Source: Verrucomicrobiota bacterium (GTDB lineage: Bacteria; Verrucomicrobiota; Verrucomicrobiia; Opitutales; Opitutaceae). From it: a stretch of 64,000 nucleotides of DNA. Under the pieces are notes generated by a model. It worked only from the letters and a program-made list of their open reading frames with translations, ran no database searches and was not told where the DNA came from. The stretch spans positions 43,803 to 107,802 of the forward strand of contig JADKHC010000015.1 in assembly GCA_016721945.1 (NCBI GenBank). Direction: 5' to 3'. Each line of letters starts with the position of its first letter. The first letter of the stretch is position 1. The translations under genes were made by a program, and so were the position numbers. Positions 54,773-63,960 of the stretch are shown piece by piece.

Positions 54773-55859
54773 ATGGAGAATATAGACGCAAAAATCGCGT
54801 TAGCGAAAAAACTTTATACAGTAATTGCCCGTGGCAGCCTTACACTGCTTTTCACCTTAATAGGTCTTCTCGTTAGCTTGACGGCAAACAGTGAACAAGG
54901 GCGCATATCGTACTACAGGGCGATGACGCAATATGTCGGCCAACCAGACACGAAACTGTGTTACCAATGCGGGTGTTATGCCGCTACCAAATCAAAATCG
55001 ATGGAGTCGCCTAGGCGGCAACAAATTGGAATTTCTACGCAAAGTCCACAAATGGGATTACCTGGCTCCGTGACTGTATATCTATGCAACAAGTGTTACC
55101 CCTATGTATCCTCAATTAGCGTAAAGCTAACGAGAAATCAAAGTAAACTCACTGGTGATTACTTCACAAAACCAAGCATTTTTTCCGGACTGTTTGTCCT
55201 TTTTTCTGGGGTGATAATCCCGACAACGTTAGCTGGATTTATGGCATTGCGGTGTCTCTTCGCCAAAAACATCGGAATTCAATCCAATGCAGGCTCACTG
55301 GTCGTAATCGCAGCTCTATTAATACCAACGATGATCCGTGCGTCGAACCTGCCGCCGGGGTTTGAATTAAAGAACCTACCGATTGCGAAAAGAAGAAGGC
55401 GTATTCGTGGCTGTCGTATTCCTTGGTTATGTTTTATTCAATGTGTTGCCTGCTGTGCTCTGTTTCAAAGCACTCCACCGGATCGAACCAAATGACCGTA
55501 ACTCGATCTTAAATCGAATACTCCCACTATGTATTCCGGTTATTGGTCTGTTTTTTTCGGTACGCCTTCACTTCAGAATACTCAATTCCACGAAAATATG
55601 GCTAGAGACTCTAGGAAAAGAACCTCCTGAAAATTGCGATAGGGAATTAGCCCTGGGCTATTGCTCATGCATCGCCGCAGCCCCGATATTCGGCCCAATC
55701 TCCATACCCGGTGCGCTCGTTTATTTCACGCTGCTTCATATCCGCTTATTCGTCCTAACCGCTAGTGCCAATGACCCAACCAAAATGTCGGATGACCGAG
55801 CTAAAGATATCAGATCTCGATTCTTGAATATACCGAACCAACGCAGGAACCTGCTATAG
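54773..55859 (+). pseudogene. Low-GC multi-pass membrane protein with Cys motifs, frameshift near 55390
   Basis: Two frames read together. The first (54773-55495) has a transmembrane helix (LTLLFTLIGLLVSLTA), a Cys-rich external-looking domain with KLCYQCGCYA and YLCNKCYPYV (a possible zinc ribbon or disulfide cluster), and two more helices. The second (TTG at 55383, to 55859) continues with FVAVVFLGYVLFNVLPAVLC and two or three more helices. The shift lies in a GCGAAAAGAAGAAGG stretch; one extra A would explain it. The joined protein is about 361 residues, or these are two overlapping genes. GC is well below its neighbours, so it may be acquired. No family is recognised. Confidence 0.55.
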
Positions 55860-56175
55860 CAGCGATCAGACGGGATCAAACTGGAGGGGCAGCCAGAAGG
55901 GATCGGGTTTTAAGTCTTTCATTTCAGCACCGAACTAAATATTACCTCCACTAAACAAAAAACCTGACTTTGCCGGATTGGACTTATCGAATAGGCCTTG
56001 ACAGTGGATACCGGTAGCGTGCTCGATTCGAAGCGTACTCGCCCACCGCCCAACCAGTGCAACCGCGGCGGAGAACAGTGATTGATCTCAGTCTACGCGA
56101 GCGCCGCACTCCCGCCCGATTCCAACGAAAACACCGGGCCTGACCGCCCGGAACCATCCCAAAGCTAAATACTAA
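55860..56175. other. Intergenic region, no gene seen
   Basis: About 315 bp between the low-GC membrane protein and the lectin gene, both on the plus strand. GC rises again to the level of the surrounding chromosome. It should contain the lectin promoter; nothing else is recognisable. Confidence 0.4.
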
Positions 56176-56985
56176 ATGAAAATATTCCGTACCCTCGCCG
56201 CTGGCATCATCTCGCTGCTGGCTGCTTCGCTCACCTCTGCACAGACGATCGTCGTGATCGCATCATCAGATAGCAGCAAAGTCCTAACGATCGACGCCAC
56301 GTCCACGTCCCAAAGCGTTCCGGTCTTTCAGGCGGACTATTATAACTCGCCCAACCAGCGCTGGACCCTCCAATCAGCTGGCGGCGGCAAATATTACATC
56401 TACAACACCGCCGATGGTCGTGCCCTCGAGTCGACGAACACCGATTTGAACGCGCCTCTCTACGCCTCAGACCTGAACTGGGGGGATACCCACCAGATGT
56501 GGCGGTTCGCATCGGGGTATGGAGTGGCCGATAGGCTGATCACGAGCGCTTTCAGCGGGCTTAACGTCAACATCGACATAGCAAACAGAGAGGGCGAGAA
56601 CGCCCCGGCATCCTTGGGCAGCAACGATACACTGAGGACCACATGGATCGTAGTTCCGGTGCACTCCGTGCCGAATAGCGGTCCACTGACCTCAGCTTTG
56701 GGCACCACAACCGATAACGCCGATATCCGCTTGGGGCGGGTGCGTAACGCCTTGCGCGTAGGCTTCTGGGCCTGGAGTGAGGCGGACCCCCAGGGCACAG
56801 CGATCTGGTGTACGGGTTTTTTCCTCCCCCAATGGGATATGTGGGTTAGCAACATCACTGTTGCCGCAGGGTCGCGTGACAACTACCTCATCGATGCCTA
56901 TGCCCTCGGTGCCGACTACGAGTGGCACTATCTCAGCAGCACCTCGCAGATTTTCGGCCAACGAGTGCAACCGCCGCGTCAGTAA
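56176..56985 (+). CDS. Secreted ricin-type beta-trefoil lectin protein
   Basis: The 269-residue protein has a signal peptide (cut near residue 22, after LTSA). It has RICIN-type repeats: SSKVLTIDATSTSQSVPVFQ, NQRWTLQSAGGGKYYIYNTA, and LNWGDTHQMWRFASGYG, with Q-x-W motifs. The C-terminal third (from about 165) is different and rich in Trp, with a WCTGFFLPQWDMW segment. It may bind carbohydrate at the cell surface. A strong terminator follows. The enzyme domain often fused to such lectins is absent. Confidence 0.8.
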   Translation: MKIFRTLAAGIISLLAASLTSAQTIVVIASSDSSKVLTIDATSTSQSVPVFQADYYNSPNQRWTLQSAGGGKYYIYNTADGRALESTNTDLNAPLYASDLNWGDTHQMWRFASGYGVADRLITSAFSGLNVNIDIANREGENAPASLGSNDTLRTTWIVVPVHSVPNSGPLTSALGTTTDNADIRLGRVRNALRVGFWAWSEADPQGTAIWCTGFFLPQWDMWVSNITVAAGSRDNYLIDAYALGADYEWHYLSSTSQIFGQRVQPPRQ

Positions 56986-57013
56986 AACGCGTCCGTCCTT
57001 GCGTCATATCTCG

Positions 57014-57050
57014 ACACGGCACACCGCCTCCGGTGTGCCGTGTTTCGTTT
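57014..57050 (+). terminator. Rho-independent terminator after the lectin gene
   Basis: A perfect 13-bp stem (ACACGGCACACCG paired with CGGTGTGCCGTGT) with a 4-base loop is followed by TTCGTTT. It lies 28 bp after the stop. As tsaD converges from the right, it may act in both directions. Confidence 0.85.
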
Positions 57051-57158
57051 AGGCTCATGGCCGATGTCCATATTTTATCAGCCCGAGGGAGGATTTCGCT
57101 TTTCGTCAGTCCAAAAAAGCTGATCACTCAATGACCGAACTGACAGCAATCGACCCAC

Positions 57159-58193
57159 TCACGCCAGCGGTAGACTTGGCTCGATTTTTAGCGTGGAGAA
57201 ATCAGGATTAGCGGTAGCGTGCGGATCGGCCCACGCGGCAAAGGCGATCATGCCAGCGTTGTCACCCGTGTGTTTCGGCTGCGCAATCATCACCGGAAGC
57301 CCTTGCTTCGATGCCAGTTTCTCCATCGCGGCGCGTAAGGACCGATTATTCGCCACGCCACCCGAAAGGCCGATGCTTGCGTAGCTCTGCTGACTCAGCG
57401 CGCCTGTAGTTTTTCGCACCAGGGCATCGATCACCGCCTGCTGGTAGCTGGCGCATAGATCGGGCATGCGCGTCTTGATTTCCTCAGGTGACATTTTTTC
57501 GAGCAGATAACGCAGACTCGTTTTTAAACCCGAAAAACTGAAATCAAGTTCACTGCGCGGGCCGATACCACGTGGGAAATCATACGCATCAGGCTTCCCC
57601 CTTGCCGCCTCCTGTTCGATCAACGGGCCGCCCGGATAACCGAGGCCAAGGAGTTTCGCACCTTTGTCGAGTGCCTCGCCCGCTGCATCGTCACGTGTCG
57701 AAGAAATCACTGAAATGCCACGCGAAACATCGAGTCGAAAAAGCAGTGTGTTGCCGCCCGACACGATCAATCCGAGATGAGGCAGCAAGGCCGAAAACTT
57801 TTTCTCAAACTCCGCCGGCGCTTCCGCGTGCAAGGCAATGAAGGGCGAAAACGCGTGGCCTCGCAGATGGTTCACGCCGCTGAGCGGGCATTTCAGCGCA
57901 AGCGCGAGCGACTTCGCCGCCGCTGTGCCGATAGCGAGACAGCCAGCGAGACCCGGACCATGTGTTACCGCCAAACTAGTCACCGCACGGAAATCATCCG
58001 TCACTTCCTTCGCTCGTTCAAGCAGCGGCCCGACCGTGCGCAGATGTTCGCGCGTGGCGAGATCGGGCACTACGCCACCGTAGCGTCCATGCAGGACGAT
58101 CTGACTGTGCACCCATTCGCCGACGAGCCCGCGCGCCGGGTCAAAAACGGCGGCGGCGGTCTCATCGCAGGATGTCTCGAGCGCCAGTATCAT
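57159..58193 (-). CDS. tsaD: tRNA N6-threonylcarbamoyltransferase TsaD
   Basis: TsaD makes t6A at position 37 of ANN-decoding tRNAs together with TsaB and TsaE. The 344-residue protein has the ASKHA/Kae1 features: LALETSCDETAAAVFD at the start, the metal-binding HLRGHAFSPF, then LIVSGGNTLLF, and LSGGVANNRSLRAAM near the end. Length is standard. The start overlaps the stop of the CtpA-like gene by 4 bp. Confidence 0.97.
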   Translation of the reverse strand: MILALETSCDETAAAVFDPARGLVGEWVHSQIVLHGRYGGVVPDLATREHLRTVGPLLERAKEVTDDFRAVTSLAVTHGPGLAGCLAIGTAAAKSLALALKCPLSGVNHLRGHAFSPFIALHAEAPAEFEKKFSALLPHLGLIVSGGNTLLFRLDVSRGISVISSTRDDAAGEALDKGAKLLGLGYPGGPLIEQEAARGKPDAYDFPRGIGPRSELDFSFSGLKTSLRYLLEKMSPEEIKTRMPDLCASYQQAVIDALVRKTTGALSQQSYASIGLSGGVANNRSLRAAMEKLASKQGLPVMIAQPKHTGDNAGMIAFAAWADPHATANPDFSTLKIEPSLPLA

Positions 58194-59488
58194 TTCTTAA
58201 CGGGTGCAACCGTCGCGGGTTCATTCTTGCGTGTATCCAAAATCAGGATGCCGTGCAGCACATCCAGCGCCGTCTGCAACTGGCGGTCGTCGATCGGCGC
58301 AAAGCCGAAGCGCTCCTTGAACTCAGCGGGATTGGTCATATCGCGGCGGGCGCGCTGCAGGCGGACATTTTGGTCGTCTTCCGGCGTCATCACCACCTCG
58401 ACGTGCGGCGAGACACCTTTTTCGTGAATGGTCACACCACTCGGTGTGTAATAACGTGCCGTGGTGAGACGCATGCCCTCGCCATTCTTGAGTTTGAAGA
58501 TGGATTGGACAGAGCCTTTGCCGAACGAACGCTCACCGACAATAACAGCCTTGCCAGTATCTTTCAGAGCACCAGCGACGATCTCGGCCGCGCTCGCACT
58601 GCCGGCGTTGATGAGCACGGCGACGGGGACCTCCAGCGGTGGATCGTCGGCCTCGGCTTTGTAATCCTCGCGGTCGCCAGGTTTGCGGCCTTGGGTATAG
58701 ACGATGATGTCGCCTTTCTTGAAAAACGGTTCGGCCACAGCTACGGCCGCATCGAGCAGGCCGCCGGGGTTGTTGCGTAGATCGATCACCAGCGCGTTGG
58801 CCTTCAGGTCGGAAAGTTTGTTAATCGCCTTGATGAACTCATCTCCGGTGCGCTCGGTGAACTGCGTTATTTGGAGATAGCCAATGCCATCGGCAAGAAC
58901 CGCCACATCGCGCACACTTTCCGTTTTTATCATCTCACGCACGATCGTGACCTCGAAATCATTTTTCGTACTCGGACGACGCAGGCTCAGTTTGACTCGC
59001 GTCTTCGGTTTGCCGCGGAGCCGACCGATCACGCTATCCATCGTCGCTTTTTCAAGCTGCTCGCCGTCGATCTTCGTGATCTCGTCGCCGCGCTGGATGC
59101 CTGCCCGTTCGCTCGGACCGCCTGCGATGGGTGCCACGATCACGACGCGTCCCTTGCGCAACTCGATTTGAATGCCCACACCGCCAAACTGACTGCTTAT
59201 GTCTTCCTGAAGCTGCTGATAATCCTTTGCCTCCATGAACTCAGTGTGCGGATCGAGCGAACCCGCGATGCCGTGAATGGCGGCATGGGTAAGCGCGGTG
59301 TAGTGAGCATCGTTTTCTTCAACGTAGTTTTCTTTTACCAATTGCAGGACTTCGCGAACGTACTCGGTGGAGCGATCCAGATCCTTGTCGGCGAACAACC
59401 CCCAGAGAAAGGCCAGCTTTGCGACGCTCATAGCGACGCAACTGCCCAGCACGACGCCGAGAGCGATGGTTAGTATCCGTTTTACCAT
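58190..59488 (-). CDS. Carboxyl-terminal processing protease (S41A/CtpA family)
   Basis: The 432-residue protein has an N-terminal signal anchor (ILTIALGVVLGSCVAM), a PDZ domain (about 105-180, GGVGIQIELRKGRVVIVAPI), and the S41 protease core. The catalytic Ser is in NAGSASAAEIVAGAL and the Lys in ERSFGKGSVQ. The ATG at 59488 was preferred to a frame running to 59602, because the signal starts just after it. Such proteases trim or degrade periplasmic proteins from the C-terminus. The stop overlaps tsaD by 4 bp. Confidence 0.94.
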   Translation of the reverse strand: MVKRILTIALGVVLGSCVAMSVAKLAFLWGLFADKDLDRSTEYVREVLQLVKENYVEENDAHYTALTHAAIHGIAGSLDPHTEFMEAKDYQQLQEDISSQFGGVGIQIELRKGRVVIVAPIAGGPSERAGIQRGDEITKIDGEQLEKATMDSVIGRLRGKPKTRVKLSLRRPSTKNDFEVTIVREMIKTESVRDVAVLADGIGYLQITQFTERTGDEFIKAINKLSDLKANALVIDLRNNPGGLLDAAVAVAEPFFKKGDIIVYTQGRKPGDREDYKAEADDPPLEVPVAVLINAGSASAAEIVAGALKDTGKAVIVGERSFGKGSVQSIFKLKNGEGMRLTTARYYTPSGVTIHEKGVSPHVEVVMTPEDDQNVRLQRARRDMTNPAEFKERFGFAPIDDRQLQTALDVLHGILILDTRKNEPATVAPVKK

Positions 59489-59634
59489 TATGGGGACTGT
59501 GCGAATCCGCAGGGGTTTGTAAATGGGTTCGTGGCACTGAAGATAAAGTGAGATCTTTTTCGCAAGTACAGGTCGCGTATTTTCCTCGTGGCACCGGCCC
59601 ATTTAGGCCCAACGTAAAACCCGCCAAAAACGCG

Positions 59635-60636
59635 ATGCCCAGTCCAACCGACACTTCCAACCTGCCCTCGCCTGCTTTCCTTGAGGCATTTCGGGCAGAG
59701 GCAGACGATGTCAGCCGGATGCCCTTCGACCAGTTCATGGCACTGGCGCTGTACCATCCGACGCTAGGCTACTATCGAAGTGACAGGAAACGCGTCGGCT
59801 ACGGCCGCGACACGGATTTCTACACGGCCAGCACCACCGGCCCGCTTTTCGGCGAACTTGTCCATGCCGCTTGTCGGTCGCTCTTGGATGGGGAAACCCT
59901 GGCCGATTACACCTTCGTCGAACTCGGCGCAGAACCAAACGGCAGCATCCTCAACGGCGTGCAACACGGATACGGCGCCACGCGCACGATTCGTATTGGC
60001 GAACCCATTACGCTGTCAGGCAAATGCGTGGTGTTTTCCAACGAGCTGTTCGACGCGCAACCCTTTCGGCGATTCAAATTCGTCCATGGCACCTGGTGTG
60101 AACTTGGCGTGCAGTTGCGCGACGGTGCGTTGCACGAAACACCGATTCCGCTTGGAGCGACCACCCTGCCCGCCGCCCTACCCACCGACGCGGCCGAAGG
60201 CTACCACCTCGATCTCCCGATCGCAGCCGTCACGCTCGCCGAGCAAATCGCCGCGCAACCGTGGACCGGCCTCTTCATCGCTTTCGACTACGGAAAAACC
60301 TGGCGCGAGTTGATCGAAGCCACACCCGCTGGAACGGCCCGCGCCTACCATCGTCACACCCAATCCAACGACCTTCTCGCCCGCCCCGGCGAACAAGATC
60401 TCACCTGCCACATTTGCTGGGATTGGTTAGCCGAGTCCCTGCGCAATCATCGCTTTGCCTATCCTCAGGTAGAATCTCAGGAAGCCTTTCTCATCCGCCG
60501 CGCCGCCGATTTTTTAGCGAGCACCGTCGCCGCCGAAGCCGCGCACCTCAGCCAACGCAAACTCGGCCTGCTCCAACTCCTCCACCACCTCGGCCAAAAG
60601 TTTCAGGTTCTGTGGGCTTTGCGTAAAAACATTTAG
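59635..60636 (+). CDS. MidA/NDUFAF7-like (DUF185) protein with an altered SAM-binding site
   Basis: The 333-residue protein (ATG 59635) shows the family front: MPFDQFMALALYHPTLGYYR, then YGRDTDFYTASTTGPLFGEL, and later FSNELFDAQPFRRFKF and FIAFDYGKTWRELIEA. The methyltransferase glycine motif that should read like ELGPGTG is instead FVELGAEPNGSILNGVQ, and the stretch between it and the FSNELFD motif is much shorter than usual. SAM binding may be weakened or lost. It is the only plus-strand gene in this stretch; its stop overlaps the converging AAA+ gene by 4 bp. Confidence 0.8.
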   Translation: MPSPTDTSNLPSPAFLEAFRAEADDVSRMPFDQFMALALYHPTLGYYRSDRKRVGYGRDTDFYTASTTGPLFGELVHAACRSLLDGETLADYTFVELGAEPNGSILNGVQHGYGATRTIRIGEPITLSGKCVVFSNELFDAQPFRRFKFVHGTWCELGVQLRDGALHETPIPLGATTLPAALPTDAAEGYHLDLPIAAVTLAEQIAAQPWTGLFIAFDYGKTWRELIEATPAGTARAYHRHTQSNDLLARPGEQDLTCHICWDWLAESLRNHRFAYPQVESQEAFLIRRAADFLASTVAAEAAHLSQRKLGLLQLLHHLGQKFQVLWALRKNI

Positions 60637-62444
60637 CGATGCCCGGCACGGAGCTTGAGCCCCGCAAAAGTCTCCAACATCGCCGCACGATCCGCATCAC
60701 AGTAGTTTTTCGGCAAGTAACGTTTATCGGAACAGGCCAGCACCGCCGCCAATTCCTGCAAGGCGAGCAGATTTGGGTCGAGCGGATCGATGAAAGAATT
60801 CACGGCTTCCTGGAGGTCACCGAGTTGTACATCGGCGTCGCGAAGCGCCAAAACCGCGCGCTCCTTCGCTCGAATCAAGATGGCCTCAATGTCGCTACCG
60901 GTCAGCGGTCGGGTTCCCAGTTGTTCGCGTATATATGCGATGATCGTTTCAGAAAGCGTGATTTTCTTCACCCGCGCCACGACCGAGAAAAGTTCAACCA
61001 CATCATCCGGGCCTTGTGAGGGAAACAGCGGCACACACAGGCCAAACCGGCCCTGACGTTTCATGTCGATAGCAAGTAGATCCGGTCGTGACGTCATTGC
61101 CACCCAAACCTCACGACCGCGCAGCGTCGAGTCGCCGATGTGCGCCGCGAACGCCGCAAACACCCGCCCCGAAACACCGCTGTCACCGTCGCTATCGCGG
61201 TTGCCAAACACCGCATCTGCTTCGTCAACCACCACGATCACCGGCCCCAGTGCACGCACCGTCATCAAAACGCGCATCTGCTGACGCTCGGTGTCACCAA
61301 CCCACTTTGAGCGAAACTCTCCGATCTCCATCACCGGCAGACCGCATTCGCTCGCAAAACAATCGATGAGAAACGACTTGCCGACACCAACCCGGCCCGG
61401 GACCAGAATACCGCGCTCAAGGACATCGCCTTTGTTGTTTTTGATCAACCAGGCAAGTTCCCGCAGCTTGACCTTCGCAGCGGCATGCGTCGCCACGCGA
61501 TCAAGCGTCACACCGGGGCGTGGGTCTTTGAACCGAACTAATCCCTGGCAGTATTCTTCGATCAAGCGCTTCTTGCTCGCGGCCACGTGCTCACCGGTAA
61601 TCCGAGCCTCGTTGCGAATCGCCTCGGCCATGAAGTGCTGGATGCGCAGGAGGTTCAAACCCGCGGTACGCACGGCTAATTCCTCAACCGTAAAATCGCT
61701 CCAATCTTTCATCGGCCGGCCGTTGGCCATATCCCCGGCCCAGCCCGACTGCAGGAACCGCTGACGATCCTCGGCATCCGGCAGGTCGATCCGCACTTGC
61801 GCAACGTGCGGGTTTTGCAACAAGTCAGCGTGCAGTTTTGCCGCTGACTCTGTGACCAGAATGATCCCGACATCAAGTCGCGCCATCTCCGGTGCCGCCG
61901 CCCATTTCAGAAACGTGACGAGATTCATCCGTTCCTCGATGCTCGCGTTCGACTCCTCGGTGGCCGGAATCAGTTTCTCGGGAAAATCGACCACGAGCGT
62001 GACGCCTTTCCAGTCCCGCGGATCTTCTGCAACCTTTAGAAAGAAACGACGCAGCAATGGAGCGAGTTGAATAAAATCGCGCGGCGGGCCAGATTGGTGA
62101 AAAGCCGTGTCCTCAACCTCATCATAGATCTCAAGCCATTCAAAAAAACGCTTCTGCATCTCGGCCGAACCGAAACTCAAGCCATCGCCAATATCATAGA
62201 ACAGCAGACACTCACGCTCGGCGAAAAGCCGACGGGTAAGAAAACTTTTCAACGGCCCGTAGCTTGTCGCGGTGGAATGTTGCACGGGAAACAGATCAAA
62301 AATATTTCCGTGGAGCACGAACAGCGAATACGTTCCGGCGTTCCACCGGCGCGCCAACTCCAACGCCCAACCGCGCAACGGCAGACGCGATTTGCCTGCG
62401 GTTACGGGCACGGGTTTCGAAATCTCACCGGTAGGAATAGTCAT
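60633..62444 (-). CDS. AAA+ ATPase with an N-terminal HGN-type domain
   Basis: The 603-residue cytosolic protein has an N-terminal region (residues 20-300) starting SLFVLHGNIFDLFPVQ and including CLLFYDIGDGLSF. This looks like a degenerate P-loop domain without Walker A. The second half is an active AAA+ core: Walker A GRVGVGKSFLI, EFRSKWVGDTERQ, Walker B VIVVVDEADAVFGN, and RQGRFGLCVPLFPSQ with arginine residues near the finger. The stop converges with the MidA-like gene. Its start overlaps the coiled-coil gene upstream by 4 bp, so the two and the membrane protein before them look like one operon. Function unknown. Confidence 0.8.
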   Translation of the reverse strand: MTIPTGEISKPVPVTAGKSRLPLRGWALELARRWNAGTYSLFVLHGNIFDLFPVQHSTATSYGPLKSFLTRRLFAERECLLFYDIGDGLSFGSAEMQKRFFEWLEIYDEVEDTAFHQSGPPRDFIQLAPLLRRFFLKVAEDPRDWKGVTLVVDFPEKLIPATEESNASIEERMNLVTFLKWAAAPEMARLDVGIILVTESAAKLHADLLQNPHVAQVRIDLPDAEDRQRFLQSGWAGDMANGRPMKDWSDFTVEELAVRTAGLNLLRIQHFMAEAIRNEARITGEHVAASKKRLIEEYCQGLVRFKDPRPGVTLDRVATHAAAKVKLRELAWLIKNNKGDVLERGILVPGRVGVGKSFLIDCFASECGLPVMEIGEFRSKWVGDTERQQMRVLMTVRALGPVIVVVDEADAVFGNRDSDGDSGVSGRVFAAFAAHIGDSTLRGREVWVAMTSRPDLLAIDMKRQGRFGLCVPLFPSQGPDDVVELFSVVARVKKITLSETIIAYIREQLGTRPLTGSDIEAILIRAKERAVLALRDADVQLGDLQEAVNSFIDPLDPNLLALQELAAVLACSDKRYLPKNYCDADRAAMLETFAGLKLRAGHR

Positions 62445-63388
62445 TTCTGTTGAATGATGGGCCGCACTCGCGACCGGTTTTGGGGAATCGGCGGCGGTGT
62501 TTCTGCGTTGTAGCCGACACGTAGTTCGGTTGCGGGCAGGTCAGCCACAAGGTCCTTGAACTCGTCCAATTCCGATAGCCACTTGTTCGTCTGATCAAGG
62601 TGCTCGACCGTTGCGTCGATTCGCGCAGTTAGTGCTTCGGCATTTTTGGTGGCAACAGCGTCGGCCCGGATGAGTTTAATCTGTTGATCAAGCCGCTCCT
62701 GCTCCGAAACGACGAGCGCGAGATTTTCCTGCGCCTGCGTGATGCGCTGCTCGCGTTTGCGGAGAACTTCAAGGCGTTCGAGTCGCGAGCCCAGATAGCG
62801 TTGCTTCGTTTCCAACGAAGCACTGACGCCTTTTTTCTTCAACTCATCGAGTTCCTCGGACAAACGCTTGGCTTCGGCCTCAGCGTCTTTAAGGACACCA
62901 GGAATATTATCGCGACGCTCCGTTTCGAGAAACCTCTCCAACGATTCCTCAATTCCCAGGAGCCGCAGAAATGTCCACATCAACTCGTCAAGCTTACGAA
63001 GCCGTGGGTCGGTGCCGGGATCCTCGGAAGCGAGCGGCGTATCCGCACCCGCCGTCTCAATGTCGCCACACACCTCAGCAAGCTGGGCGTAGCGCTGTCG
63101 CCGCGACGTAGAGAGCGATCCGATCAAGGCTTCGCGACGCTCTAAAAATTCCTCCACCTTCAAAACCTCCAACGCGCGTCTTGCTTCGTCACGACGGCGA
63201 TCCACCGAGCGCCGAAAGAATGGCATATCGGGCAAATAGATCCAGCCGAGCGCGTACACCGTGGCACCAACGATCAGAGGAAACAGTTCCGCACTTAAAA
63301 AACCGAGCCCAAGCGTCAACAAGCCAAAGACCACGTGATGCGGGCTGTGCAAAAACTCTCGATTGTAGTTAGGCGCTGGTTCGTCCAT
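62441..63388 (-). CDS. Membrane-anchored coiled-coil protein in an ATPase operon
   Basis: The 315-residue protein has two close hydrophobic segments near the N-terminus (residues 18-34 and 36-53: VFGLLTLGLGFLSAELF and IVGATVYALGWIYL), then long heptad-rich helices (about 60-285), with KRLSEELDELKKKG and LVVSEQERLDQQIKLIRADA. The tail is Pro-rich. It overlaps the AAA+ gene by 4 bp and lies 20 bp after the gene for the 4-5 TM protein. It may anchor or scaffold the ATPase at the membrane; that is inference. Confidence 0.7.
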   Translation of the reverse strand: MDEPAPNYNREFLHSPHHVVFGLLTLGLGFLSAELFPLIVGATVYALGWIYLPDMPFFRRSVDRRRDEARRALEVLKVEEFLERREALIGSLSTSRRQRYAQLAEVCGDIETAGADTPLASEDPGTDPRLRKLDELMWTFLRLLGIEESLERFLETERRDNIPGVLKDAEAEAKRLSEELDELKKKGVSASLETKQRYLGSRLERLEVLRKREQRITQAQENLALVVSEQERLDQQIKLIRADAVATKNAEALTARIDATVEHLDQTNKWLSELDEFKDLVADLPATELRVGYNAETPPPIPQNRSRVRPIIQQK

Positions 63389-63408
63389 GGTGTGATGTCA
63401 CCCGCAGT

Positions 63409-63960
63409 TCAGGCGCCGGGAAATTTCGGGCGCTCGGGTTTCGGATCTTCGCGGCGGCGGAACAGCATGGCGCTCCCCCACTTCAGCAGAGCAAAGACGG
63501 CGATTGCCAGCACGAAGAGCCGGTCGATCGAACCGCCAAAGAAAACGAAGATATTGGTTTTCTGAATCGCCAATGCGATGGCAAAACTGACACCAACCAG
63601 TGTCATCAAACCCGATAGCCGGTCAAACCCGGGCACATCGTCAAAACTTACCGCGCGACGGATGAACATCAACGTCACGACCATAGAAAAGATCGGCAAA
63701 AAATACACGGGCAAACTCACGTGAAGTAGATTCTCGCGACTGAAGAAAAGTGAGTGAGCAGTGATCACGCTCGCGAACATTCCCGGCACACAGGTCAGAT
63801 AGACCAGCACTGCGTAAGCATATTTCCAAGGTGTAGTCCGACCCTCTCCAGGCCGATGCAGGCGCCCCACGACCCAGGCGAGCAGCGGTATGAGCACAAA
63901 CACTGCAACAAGCACGAGCTGGTGCCCACTGGCTAGATTGATGAGGTCGGAAATGCTCAT
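63409..63960 (-). CDS. Multi-pass membrane protein of an ATPase operon, unrecognised
   Basis: The 183-residue protein has about five hydrophobic segments (near residues 14-33, 47-70, 82-101, 115-132 and 140-160), and a basic Pro-rich tail ending FRRREDPKPERPKFPGA. The start is ATG 63960. It precedes the coiled-coil gene by 20 bp on the same strand. The window ends 40 bp upstream, so earlier genes of the operon may be missing. No family is recognised. Confidence 0.65.
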   Translation of the reverse strand: MSISDLINLASGHQLVLVAVFVLIPLLAWVVGRLHRPGEGRTTPWKYAYAVLVYLTCVPGMFASVITAHSLFFSRENLLHVSLPVYFLPIFSMVVTLMFIRRAVSFDDVPGFDRLSGLMTLVGVSFAIALAIQKTNIFVFFGGSIDRLFVLAIAVFALLKWGSAMLFRRREDPKPERPKFPGA

